From Streptomyces hygroscopicus (GTDB lineage Bacteria; Actinomycetota; Actinomycetes; Streptomycetales; Streptomycetaceae), in assembly GCA_002021875.1 (NCBI GenBank), contig CP018627.1:1550001-1614000 (forward strand): 64,000 nt of DNA. The letters run 5' to 3'. Numbering within the stretch: position 1 is the first letter of the stretch; the number at the start of each line of letters is the position of its first letter. The notes beneath the pieces are model-generated. The model saw only the letters and a list, made by a program, of their open reading frames with translations, was not told the origin of the DNA and did not search any database. Of this stretch, positions 15,545 through 25,000 are shown piece after piece. The translations under genes and the position numbers were made by a program.

Positions 15545-17158
15545 TCAGCGGCTCCGGGGCGAGTGCTCCTGCGGGCGCAGCAGGAACCGCTGCGTCTTAC
15601 CGCTGGAGGTCTTCGGCAGCTCGGCCACGAAGTGGACGTTCCGCGGATAGGCGTGCTTGGCGTACCGCTCCCTGACCAGCTGCTGCAGCTCGGCCGCGAG
15701 CGCGTCGTCCGCCTCCGTCCCGGGCCGCGGCACGATGAACGCCTCCACGACCTCGCCGTACTCCTCGTCCGGTACGCCGACCACGGCGGCCTCCGCCACC
15801 GCGGCGTGCTCCAGCAGCACGGTCTCCACCTCGAAGGGGCCGATGCGGTAGCCCGCCATCAGGATGATGTCGTCGCCGCGCCCGGAGAAGAACAGATCGC
15901 CCTCCTCGTCGCGGGAGGCGGTGTCACCGGTGTAGAACCAGTGTCCGTCGGGGCTGAACTTCTCGGCGGTCTGCTCGGGGGCGTCGCGGTAACCCTTGAA
16001 CCACATCAGCGGGCTGTTCTCGATGTCCACCACCACCCGGCCGGGGATGTCCACGCGGGCCAGCGCGGAGTTGGTGTCCTCGCGCAGCACCTTCACCCCC
16101 CAGCCGGGCAGCGGACGGCCCATGGAGCCGGGCTTGATGTCGTCGCGCAGGGCCGGGTGCCAGGCGTGGGCGATCACCATGCCCAGTTCGGTCGAGCCGT
16201 AGTGGTCGCGCACGGGAACACCGAGCGTCTCGAGCGCCCAGTCGACGACGTCCGGGGGCAGCGGTTCGCCCGCCGCGGAGCAGCAGCGCAGCCGCAGATC
16301 GCCGGGGGCGGGGATGCCGGAGGCGCGCAGCTTGCGGTAGACGGTGGGCCCGGCGGCGAAGTTGGTGACCCCGAAGCGGGAGAGCACCTCCCAGGTGGAC
16401 TCCGCGGAGAACAGGCCGTTCAACAGCAGTGCGCGCTGCCCGAGGGCGAGCGGCCCGATGAGCGCGTAGTACAGGCCGTACGCCCAGCCCGGGTCGGCGG
16501 CGTTCCAGAAGACGTCGGTGGGCCGGTGGTCCAGGCCGAACTGCTGGTACATCGAGAAGCCCGCGACGGCCCGCAGCGGGATCGGGACGGCCTTGGGGGT
16601 GCCCGCGGTACCCGAGGTGAACAGCTCCGCGATGAGCCCGTCGCCGCCCACGGCCACCGGCTCGGGCAGCGTGGCGTCTCCCTCGGCCAGTTCCGCGAAG
16701 GACAGGTCCGACCCGGTGACGGGCCCGGTGGTGACGACCCGCCAGGGGCGCTCGCCGGGGAAGCCCGACTCCGAGTCCAGCTTGGGGCGTTGGTCGGCGT
16801 CGCTGATCACGACCTTGGTGGCGTTGCCCGCGATCCGCAGCGCGATGGCCGGCGGGGCGAACGCGGTGAACAGCGGCACCTGGACGGCCCCGAGCCGCCA
16901 GATCGCAAGGCTCGCGACCAGCAGGTCGGCGGATTTGCCCATCAAGGTGGCGACGCGGTCGCCCACTCCGACTCCCAGGGCGGCCAGGGCACCGGCCATC
17001 CGCGACGAACGGTCCCGCAGCTCCCCGTACGTCATGTCGTGGCCGGTCAGGTCCTTGCCCACCACCGTGAACGCGACGGCGTCGTCCGGGTGCCTGTCGC
17101 ACAGCAGGTACGCGGTGTTCGCCGCAGGCTCACCGAAGGTCTTGAGCAGGTCAGCCAT
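15545..17158 (-). CDS. AMP-binding acyl-CoA synthetase
   Basis: About 537 residues of the ANL superfamily, activating a carboxylic acid with ATP and joining it to CoA. Motifs: the P-loop-like TSGTAGTPKA near residue 180, YGSTELG (A5), YTGDTASRDEEGD and SGRGDDII (A7/A8), and the C-terminal catalytic Lys in PKTSSGKTQR (A10). The layout resembles acetyl-/medium-chain acyl-CoA synthetases. The ATG at 17158 is listed; a TTG at 17179 with AGGAG 5 bases upstream is an equally good start and would add 7 residues. The substrate is not clear. It is a single gene, divergent from the M6 protease, with no obvious link to the PKS. Confidence 0.88.
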   Translation of the reverse strand: MADLLKTFGEPAANTAYLLCDRHPDDAVAFTVVGKDLTGHDMTYGELRDRSSRMAGALAALGVGVGDRVATLMGKSADLLVASLAIWRLGAVQVPLFTAFAPPAIALRIAGNATKVVISDADQRPKLDSESGFPGERPWRVVTTGPVTGSDLSFAELAEGDATLPEPVAVGGDGLIAELFTSGTAGTPKAVPIPLRAVAGFSMYQQFGLDHRPTDVFWNAADPGWAYGLYYALIGPLALGQRALLLNGLFSAESTWEVLSRFGVTNFAAGPTVYRKLRASGIPAPGDLRLRCCSAAGEPLPPDVVDWALETLGVPVRDHYGSTELGMVIAHAWHPALRDDIKPGSMGRPLPGWGVKVLREDTNSALARVDIPGRVVVDIENSPLMWFKGYRDAPEQTAEKFSPDGHWFYTGDTASRDEEGDLFFSGRGDDIILMAGYRIGPFEVETVLLEHAAVAEAAVVGVPDEEYGEVVEAFIVPRPGTEADDALAAELQQLVRERYAKHAYPRNVHFVAELPKTSSGKTQRFLLRPQEHSPRSR

Positions 17159-17610
17159 GCGCTGTTCCGGGCTGGTCAAGAGGGCTCCTAGTGCTGGTAT
17201 CCACGAATCGCGCCGGACGGGAGCCAGGGCCGGTGCCCGGCTTGGGGCGAGCGCGGACGCACCTCGGGGGCGCGGACGCATCTCGCCTTCCGGGGTGGGC
17301 TGTTCCCGGGTTGCGCTGAGCCGTAGTCCCAGGCGGCAGCTCCCGTTGGCCTGTACACGCTATCGCGCTTTCCCACCGGTCCGGCAGCCGTCCTCCGGTA
17401 CCGGGACCGGGACGACCTCCGCGAGCCGGAGCGGAGCCGATGCGGGGCCCGGAGCGGAACCCGGGGCGGGACCGGCGGGCGGCGGTCCCGGCCGTCACCG
17501 ACGCACTCTGGCGCCCCCTCTTTCCCCGCCTTACCTTGGGGCAGCGGTAGGCATACCGCTCGTACGGCTTGTCATGTCTGAAGTCCGAGACGCCCGACAC
17601 GAGGTGAGCC
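17159..17610. other. Intergenic region between divergent genes
   Basis: About 450 bases between the acyl-CoA synthetase and the M6 metalloprotease. It should hold both promoters. A GAGGTGA ribosome site at 17601-17607 fixes the protease start. No gene or repeat was recognised in the rest. Confidence 0.5.
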
Positions 17611-19644
17611 TTGTTACTCCCCCGAAGACCCGTCGGCCGGTTGACCGTCGTCGCAGCGGTCCTCGCCACCGCGGCGGCCATCGCCGCCGGACCCGCGCGG
17701 GCCACCCCCGATGACTTACCGGCGGCCGGTCCCGCCCGGCCGTCGCTGGTGCGGCCGATCGACCCGCAGCAGTGGCGCAACCCCGACGACATGACCTGGG
17801 CCGACTACCGTGCGGTCCCCGGAACACGCTGGGCGGACCCCGACGTCAAGCCCACACAGCGCACCTTCAAGGGCGCGCTGGTGCTCCTGGACTATCCGGA
17901 CGAGGAGTTCACGGTCAGCCGCCCGGCCGGATCCACCCTGTTCGGCAATCCGCAGGCCAGTGCCTCCGATATCCCCCGCGCTCGCCTCCCGCGCTTCTAC
18001 CAGGACTTCCTCAACACACCGGGGCCGCTGAACAACGGTCACACCATCAACGAGTACTGGATGGAGGACTCCGGCGGCCGCATCGGTGTCGATCTGACCG
18101 CCTTCGGTGTGTACCGCATGCCGGGCAAGTCCTATCAGTACGGCATCGAGGACTCGATGAACCCGGGCGCCTGCCCGGCCGGGGACACCTGCGACCAGGA
18201 CATCCGGGCCGACGGCAAGGCCGCCTGGGTGGCCGATGCCGGCGCCGACAAGGCGGACTCGTTCGACTTCGTCTTCTATCTCACCGCCGGGCAGGACGAG
18301 TCGTCCACCTGGCAGGAGTTCGGCCAGATGAAGTTCCCGAGCGCGGCGGACATACCCGCCGCCTGGGGGCCGCCGGCCACCGGCGGCGACAACTCCGCCC
18401 GGACCCGCTACGTACCGTGGACGTCCTGGCAGTCCGCCGCCCGTATCTGGCCCAACGCCGCCGACGGGTCGTCGGTGCAGGCCGAGAGCTCCGGCATGGC
18501 CGTGTACGCCCATGAACTCAGCCATATCCTGGGCATCGGGGACAACTACAACAACCCGTACGGCACCCCCCTCAGCCGTTCGTACACCGGTATCTGGGGC
18601 ATGCTCTCCCGCGGTTCGTTCAACGGCCCCGGCGGGCCGCACACCCGCTGGCAGATCCCCGCCACCGCCGGTGGCTCGATGGGCTCCCAGCATGTGCTGC
18701 GCGACAAGCTGAAGCTCGGCATCGTCGACGAGAAGAACGTCCTGCGGCTGGACCGCGACGCCCTGAAGAGCTCCGGCCTCGTCGTCGCCCGGGTCACCGC
18801 ACGCTCGGCGCCACCGGGTGAGAAGGGGCTCTCCGGGGTCAACATCGCCCTGGGCCGCGATCTCTCGCCGTCCTGCGACAGCGCCACCGACCCGCTGTGC
18901 GACGGCGGTGGCTACGACAACTACACCGTCGAGATCGTCGACCGCATGGGCATGGACTCGTTCACCCCGGATCACGGGGTACTGCTCACCAAGACGAAGA
19001 ACAAGGACCGGGCCCCGTTCGCCTGGGTGGTCGACGCGCACCCCGAGGACATCGACCTGGTGGACTTCCGGCGCCCCGACGGCACCACCCAGAAGATCAC
19101 CATGGGCGACTACCGGCAGCTCAGCGATGCGCTCTTCCACGCCGGAGCCGACTCCGGCAGCCAGTACGAGTACCTCGACCGGGCCAACCGGCTGCACTTC
19201 TATGTGCTCGGCCTCAAGCGCGACCGGTCCGGAGTGCTCTCGTACACCATCGCCGTGAAGTCCCTCGACGGCGCGGGACCGCAGCGCCGCGGACTGGCCC
19301 TCCACCGTGGCGAGGCCAAGGGGGACGCCACCCGCTCCCGGGCCGTGTGCACCTTCGGCCTCGACAACACCGGGCGCGCTACGGGCGACCGGGCCGATGC
19401 GGCGGCCACTTCGGTGGACTCGGATGTCTACCGGCTGTCGGCGAAGGCCGTGGGCCGGGGCTGGTCCGCCTGGCTGCCCAACCGGCTCGCCACCGCCAGG
19501 GCCGGTGGATCGGTGGATGTCGAGGTGGCCGTGGCCGCGAAGAAGGGCGCCACGCGGCAGGGGGCGGTCGTGCTCAGTGCCCGCTCCGAAAGCGATCCGC
19601 ACCGCACCGCCAAGGCGCTGTGCCGGCTGACGAACCGCCGGTAG
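17611..19644 (+). CDS. Secreted M6-type (immune inhibitor A-like) metalloprotease
   Basis: About 677 residues. The start is TTG 17611 behind GAGGTGA. A signal peptide (GRLTVVAAVLATAAAIAAG, then an ARA-type site) leads to an M6 zinc protease domain with the motif HELSHILGIGDNY near residue 300 (HExxH plus a downstream Asp). A long C-terminal beta-rich region follows, probably for substrate or cell-surface binding. It is extracellular and would degrade protein. Codon 2 and codon 36 (17716-17718) are both TTA, so translation should depend on the bldA leucyl-tRNA and thus on development. A perfect hairpin terminator follows. Confidence 0.85.
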   Translation: MLLPRRPVGRLTVVAAVLATAAAIAAGPARATPDDLPAAGPARPSLVRPIDPQQWRNPDDMTWADYRAVPGTRWADPDVKPTQRTFKGALVLLDYPDEEFTVSRPAGSTLFGNPQASASDIPRARLPRFYQDFLNTPGPLNNGHTINEYWMEDSGGRIGVDLTAFGVYRMPGKSYQYGIEDSMNPGACPAGDTCDQDIRADGKAAWVADAGADKADSFDFVFYLTAGQDESSTWQEFGQMKFPSAADIPAAWGPPATGGDNSARTRYVPWTSWQSAARIWPNAADGSSVQAESSGMAVYAHELSHILGIGDNYNNPYGTPLSRSYTGIWGMLSRGSFNGPGGPHTRWQIPATAGGSMGSQHVLRDKLKLGIVDEKNVLRLDRDALKSSGLVVARVTARSAPPGEKGLSGVNIALGRDLSPSCDSATDPLCDGGGYDNYTVEIVDRMGMDSFTPDHGVLLTKTKNKDRAPFAWVVDAHPEDIDLVDFRRPDGTTQKITMGDYRQLSDALFHAGADSGSQYEYLDRANRLHFYVLGLKRDRSGVLSYTIAVKSLDGAGPQRRGLALHRGEAKGDATRSRAVCTFGLDNTGRATGDRADAAATSVDSDVYRLSAKAVGRGWSAWLPNRLATARAGGSVDVEVAVAAKKGATRQGAVVLSARSESDPHRTAKALCRLTNRR

Positions 19645-19678
19645 GGCGATGGGTGACAGGTGAACGTGTGAAACGGGT

Positions 19679-19707
19679 GACGGCCCGCCGGCATACGGCG
19701 GGCCGTC
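19679..19707. terminator. Perfect 12-bp stem-loop between convergent genes
   Basis: GACGGCCCGCCG (19679-19690) pairs perfectly with 19696-19707 around the loop gcata, 35 bases after the M6 protease stop and before the M28-like stop. Confidence 0.78.
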
Positions 19708-19739
19708 CCTGCTCTGCGGGCCGTCGGTGCTCGGTGGCC

Positions 19740-21140
19740 CTACTCCGTCTCGTCGGCCGCGGTCTGGATCGGCACCCGGAGGGTGTCGGGCTCGCAACCG
19801 GCCGTACCGGCGATGATCCGCGCCGCCCCCTTGGTGAGCGGCACCAGGCTCTGCTCGTCCACCTTGTCCGGGGTGTCCCGCGGATCGAAGATGTACATGG
19901 GCGTGGTGATCAGCTGCACCAGCGGCACACCCGTGTAGTAGAAGTAGGCGCCGTCGGTGGCCGGGTTCGGCGCGAAGGCGGTCGGCGACAGGATCCACGA
20001 GCGGCGCAGGTCCTCCGCCGCGAGGGACTCGGCCACCAGCTGCTCCAGCTCGGGCGCCTGGGTGGTGAACCACCAGCGCACCTCGGGGTCGTCGGTGGGC
20101 ACCACCTCCCCGTCGACCACCACCGCCTGGCGTGCGGCGTGTTCCAGATGCATTTCGAGGACGACCTGGGGAAACAGCTCGGGATGCGCCGCGATGAACG
20201 CCTGTGTGCCCGCGGCGCCCGCCATATGGCCGGACGTCAGCACGAACAGCATGTTGTGCGGTCGCAGGTCCTGGGGCACCGACGCCCAGAACTTGGCCTG
20301 CGCCAGGACGAGCGCGACCCCGGAGGCGTCCTCCACGGCCGATGCCCAGGGGCCGTCGTGGTGTGAGCCGATGATCAACCAGTGGTCGGAGGCGCCGGGC
20401 AGTGTGCCCACCACATTGTGGGTGGTCTCCTCGGTGATGGTGGCGTCGGAGACGATCCGGCCCTCGCACTCCCCCGATGCCATCAGCTCGCGGACCCGCT
20501 GCCCGTCCTGGCCACTCAGCCAGATGCCGGGGATGGGGCGCCGTTCGGCGTCATAGGGCCAGTAGAAGTCGCTGGTCTCCCAGGGCAGTCCGGTGAGCAG
20601 GCCGACGTAGGCCGTGGCACCGTCCTTGATGGCGATGTCGAAGTCCAGCACATGGGGAAGGTCGAACGGCACGGTCTGGACCAGGTCGGGGAACACGCCC
20701 TCGGGGTCGTAGGAACCGGTGGCCCGGGCCTGCACCTCGGTCTGCGGCAGCCGCGTGAAGCCGATCTCCTGGACCGCGATGGAGCCCCGCACCTCCCCGT
20801 CCTCCATCCGCACCAGCCGACCCTCGGTGCCCTCGGTCGGGGTGGTGTACGGCAGGGCGAGCCCCTCGAAGCGGATGACCTCATCGGGGCGGCCGGTGGG
20901 CCAGATCTCGAAGGCGGCGGACCGCGGCCGCCAGATGGGCGTGTCCAGCGGCTCCAGCCGTACGTCCGCCAGCCCGGTCTCCCGGAACTGTTCCGCGGCC
21001 CACTCCTCGGTCCAGCCGTCGGCCGGATAGCCCGCCCGGCGAATGCCCTGGCCGACGATCAGTTCGATCCAGGCCATCATCTCCTTCGACGTGGGTGCCC
21101 GATCGAGGTACTTCTCCAGCGCCGGCCAGCCGCTCATCGT
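19740..21140 (-). CDS. M28 family peptidase-like protein, metal ligands apparently degenerate
   Basis: About 466 residues from the ATG at 21138-21140 (AGGAGG six bases upstream; other in-frame ATGs lie just above). The fold is recognisable as M28 aminopeptidase-like: WLIIGSHHDGPWASAVEDAS holds the first His and bridging Asp, and an inserted PA-type domain precedes it. Where active members have a Glu-Glu pair the protein reads TSGHMAGAAGT. Near the C-terminus, where a metal-binding His is expected before the DTPD motif, it reads YIFDPRDTPD. No signal peptide is seen, so it is cytoplasmic. It may be a non-catalytic relative or use altered ligands. Confidence 0.72.
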   Translation of the reverse strand, partial: TMSGWPALEKYLDRAPTSKEMMAWIELIVGQGIRRAGYPADGWTEEWAAEQFRETGLADVRLEPLDTPIWRPRSAAFEIWPTGRPDEVIRFEGLALPYTTPTEGTEGRLVRMEDGEVRGSIAVQEIGFTRLPQTEVQARATGSYDPEGVFPDLVQTVPFDLPHVLDFDIAIKDGATAYVGLLTGLPWETSDFYWPYDAERRPIPGIWLSGQDGQRVRELMASGECEGRIVSDATITEETTHNVVGTLPGASDHWLIIGSHHDGPWASAVEDASGVALVLAQAKFWASVPQDLRPHNMLFVLTSGHMAGAAGTQAFIAAHPELFPQVVLEMHLEHAARQAVVVDGEVVPTDDPEVRWWFTTQAPELEQLVAESLAAEDLRRSWILSPTAFAPNPATDGAYFYYTGVPLVQLITTPMYIFDPRDTPDKVDEQSLVPLTKGAARIIAGTAGCEPDTLRVPIQTAADETE

Positions 21141-21402
21141 CATCCTCCTCATCGCCACGGTCCGGATTCATGCTCGACGGGCGGGCTAAAGCTGGGCTAA
21201 CGCGAGCCCAGTGCGCCTCTTTTCGCGGGTCCCCCTCTTTCCGTATCGGTTCGTATCGATCGGGTCGTATCAGGGAGGAGGCCAAGCCGGGCGTTAGGCC
21301 CACTTTGGTGACGGCGCAAATGATGGTCGCCGTATCCGGACTGGCCGCCTGGCAGGTGGTTCAGCCGCAGGTCAGCGCCCGATTGACGGTTGGGAGTCGA
21401 GT

Positions 21403-22050
21403 GTGCGCACCGAGAAGTCAGAGGAACGGGAACCGGATGGCACGGCCCGGCGGAGGAAGTGGATCCGGCGTGTCCCGGCCGGTGTCGTGGGCGTGGCCGC
21501 CGTGAGCCTGATCGCGCTCACCGTCTCCCCGGTGAACGCCGAGCCCGATACCAGAGCCAAACCGCCGCGCGACAGGAATCCGCTGCCCGCTCCTCCGCAG
21601 ATCCGCGATCTCGACTTTCTGCTCGGCTCCTACACCTGCGAGTACACCCCGCCGCCGGGTGGCACGGCGGCGGTGCTGAAGCTGACCACCAAGCGGGCGA
21701 TGGGCGGGCATTACTTCTACACGGACGCCACCCTCGAACCCGGAAACGTGGTCGGCCGTTCGACCTTCGGCTGGAATCCCGTCGACGGGAAATTCATCAA
21801 CCAGTACCACGACAACTGGGGTTCGTCCGGAAACTACACCTCGTCCGGTTGGAAGGACGGCCACCTGATATTCAAGGGTCCCCTCACCCAGGTGATCACA
21901 CCGAATGCCACGGGACAGACATCGGGCGTGAAGCTGGACCTCATGGATGACTACCAGGTGCTCGGTCGAGGGCATTTCAAGAACTCCACGAGCTTCACCT
22001 TCCCCGACGGAAGTGTCTTGCACGGCAGTTACGACTGCCGCCGCCAATAG
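21403..22050 (+). CDS. Exported protein of unknown function, DUF1579-like
   Basis: About 215 residues, GTG start with GGGAG upstream. An N-terminal basic stretch and hydrophobic segment (VPAGVVGVAAVSLIALTVSP, then VNA) look like a signal peptide. The mature part begins IRDLDFLLGSYTCEY and contains repeated beta-strand patterns (FGWNPVDGKFINQYHDNWGS, LIFKGPLTQVI, FTFPDGSVLHGSY), like DUF1579-type beta-barrels that bind small ligands. It ends only 41 bases before the first PKS gene on the same strand, so it may be the first gene of that operon. No role in polyether synthesis is known to me. Confidence 0.65.
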   Translation: MRTEKSEEREPDGTARRRKWIRRVPAGVVGVAAVSLIALTVSPVNAEPDTRAKPPRDRNPLPAPPQIRDLDFLLGSYTCEYTPPPGGTAAVLKLTTKRAMGGHYFYTDATLEPGNVVGRSTFGWNPVDGKFINQYHDNWGSSGNYTSSGWKDGHLIFKGPLTQVITPNATGQTSGVKLDLMDDYQVLGRGHFKNSTSFTFPDGSVLHGSYDCRRQ

Positions 22051-22091
22051 CGTTCAGCGTTCCGGACCGAGGGAAGTGGGGGTGGCCGACC

Positions 22092-25000
22092 ATGGCGAGC
22101 AATGAAGAGAAGCTGCTCGACTATCTGAAGCGGGTGACGGCGGATCTCCGTCAGACCCAGCGCCGTCTCAAGGATGTCGAGTCCGCGGGGCATGAGCCGG
22201 TCGCGATCGTGGGAATGTCCTGCCGCTTTCCCGGAGGCGTACGGTCCCCCGAAGAGCTGTGGGAACTGGTCGCCACCGAGCGGGACGCCATCTCGGAGCT
22301 CCCCACCGACCGCAATTGGGATCTGGAGAATCTCTTCCATCCCGACCCGGAGCACCCGGGGACGAGTTATACGCGTGAGGGCGGCTTCATCGACGACCCC
22401 GCGGGATTCGACGCCACGTTCTTCGGCATCAGCCCCCGCGAGGCTCTCGGGATGGCCCCGCAGCAGCGGCTGGCCCTGGAGGCGTCCTGGGAGGCCATCG
22501 AGCACGCCGGTGTCGATCCGGAGTCGCTGCGTGGCAGCCGGACGGGCACCTTCATCGGCTGCGATCACCTCGACTACTGCTCCGACGCCTCCCAGGTGCC
22601 CGAGGGCTCGGCCGGCTACTTCACCATCGGCAACTCCGCCAGTGTGGTGTCCGGCCGGGTGGCGTACACCCTCGGTCTGGAGGGCGCCGCGGTGACGGTG
22701 GACACCGCGTGCTCCTCCTCCCTGGTCGCCATGCATCTGGCCTGCCAGGCGATCCGGCAGGGCGAATGCGATATGGCGCTGGCCGGGGGCGTCGCCGTGA
22801 TGTCCTCCACGGCGCCGTTCATCGGCTTCAGCGAGCTACGAGGGCTCGCCCCGGACGGCAGGTCCAAGGCGTTCTCGGCCAACAGCGACGGTATGACACT
22901 GGCCGAAGGCGTGGGCGTCCTGCTGCTGGAGCGGCTGTCGGACGCGCGCCGCAACGGCCACCAGGTGCTGGCCGTGATCCGGGGCACGGCGGTCAACCAG
23001 GACGGCGCCAGCAACGGCCTGACCGCACCGAACGGGCCGTCGCAGCAGCGGGTGATCCGGCAGGCGCTCGCCAACGCCCGGCTGTCACCGTCCGAGGTGG
23101 ACGCGGTCGAGGCGCATGGCACGGGGACCACGCTGGGTGACCCGATCGAGGCACAGGCGCTGCTGGCCACCTACGGGCAGGAGCGGGACGAGGGACGTCC
23201 GCTGTGGCTGGGGTCCATCAAGTCCAACATCGGGCATGCGCAGATGGCGGCGGGTGCGGCCGGTGTCATCAAGATGGTGATGGCGATGCGGCATGGGGTG
23301 CTGCCCGCCTCGCTGCACATCGACGAGCCGACACCCCATGTGGACTGGAACGCGGGCGCTGTCCATCTGCTGACCGAGGCGCGGGAGTGGCCGCAGGGCG
23401 AACATCCACGCCGGGCGGGGGTCTCCTCGTTCGGCATCAGCGGGACGAACGCCCATCTGATCCTGGAGCAGGCCCCCGAGGAGGCCGAGACGGCGCTCGG
23501 GGGCCTCGGGGCGGAGCCGGTGGCCGCCGGGGCGGAGCCGGTGGCGGGGGTACTGGTGGCCGCCGAGGCGGAGCCGGTGGCGGTGGAACCGGTGGCCGCA
23601 GAGGCGGAGCCCGTTGCGGTCGCGGTGGAGCCGGTTGCGGTCGCGGTGGAGCCGGTGGGCGGGCCGGTGCCGTGGGTGGTGTCGGCGCGCGGTACGGAGG
23701 CGCTACGGGGCCAGGCGCGGGCGCTGGCCGCACGGGTGAACGCCGACCCGGGGGTGAGCGCTGCGGAGGTGGGCTGGTCCCTGCTGCGGACCAGAACACT
23801 CTTCGACCAGCGCGCGGTGGTGATCGGCCAGGACCGTGCGGAGCTGGTGGCGGGACTGGAGGCACTGGCCGCCGGAAAGCCGCATCCGGGCCTGGTGCAC
23901 TCCGGACAGGCCGCCGAGGCCGTCGTCGGGCAGACCGTGTTCCTCTTCAGCGGGCAGGGCAGTCAGCGCCCCGGGATGGGCGCCGAACTCTACGACCGCT
24001 TCCCCGTCTTCGCGGCGGCTTTCGATGAGGTCTGCGGTCTTCTTGATCCGCATCTGGAGCACCCGCTGCGGGAGCTGGTTTTCAGCCGCGACCCCGCAGA
24101 CGCGGCGCTGCTGGACCACACCACCTACGCCCAGGCCGGACTGTTCGCCCTGCACATCGCCCTGGCACGACTGCTCGACTCGGTCGGAGTACGCCCCGAC
24201 GCCGTCATCGGACACTCCATCGGCGAGATCGCCGCCGCCCACATCGCCGGAGTCTTCGACCTCCCCGACGCCTGCCACCTCGTCGCCACCCGCGCCACCC
24301 TCATGGGAGGACTCCCAGAGGGCGGAGGCATGGCCACCATCGCCGCCACCCCCGACGAACTCGCCGAAGACCTGGCCCGATACGACGGCCACGTGAGCAT
24401 CGCCGCCCTCAACACCCCAGGCAACACCGTCATCTCCGGACCGATCGACCTCGTCACCGACATCAGCAACTCCTGGGCCGAACATGGCCGCAAAACGCGC
24501 ACCCTCACGGTCAGCCACGCCTTCCACTCCCCCTTGATGGACCCCATCCTCGAGCCCTTCAAGGAGGCAATCAGCAGGCTCACCTACCACCCACCCACCA
24601 TCCCCCTCATCAGCAACCTCACCGGACAACCAGCGGATGAACACATCGCGACGCCCGACTACTGGGCCCAGCACATCCGCCAGCCCGTCCACTTCCACCC
24701 CGCCATCACCCACACCGCACCCCACACCAGCACCTACCTCGAACTCGGCCCCGACCCCGTTCTCGCCACCGCAACCCAGCACACCCGCCACCACCACACC
24801 ACGACCAACACCGAGCAGAACAACGCCACCGACCGGCCGACGCCGCTGATCACGTCCGCCCTCACCCGTAAGCAGCCCGAGGGACAGGCCCTCACCCATG
24901 CCCTCGCCCGGCTGCACACCGCCGGTGTCGAAGTCGACTGGACCAGTTGGTTCCCCCTCGACCCGGCGCCCCAGGTGGTCGGGTTGCCGACGTATGCCTT

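Noticed and set aside
15269-17191. Long open frame antisense to the acyl-CoA synthetase
   Set aside because: It encodes a compositionally biased Gly/Arg/His/Gln-rich sequence with no domain. The opposite strand has a complete ANL enzyme, and such frames are expected from high-GC codon bias.
17716-20469. Long antisense frame across the M6 protease and into the M28-like gene
   Set aside because: It overlaps two genes with clear domain motifs and has no domain of its own.
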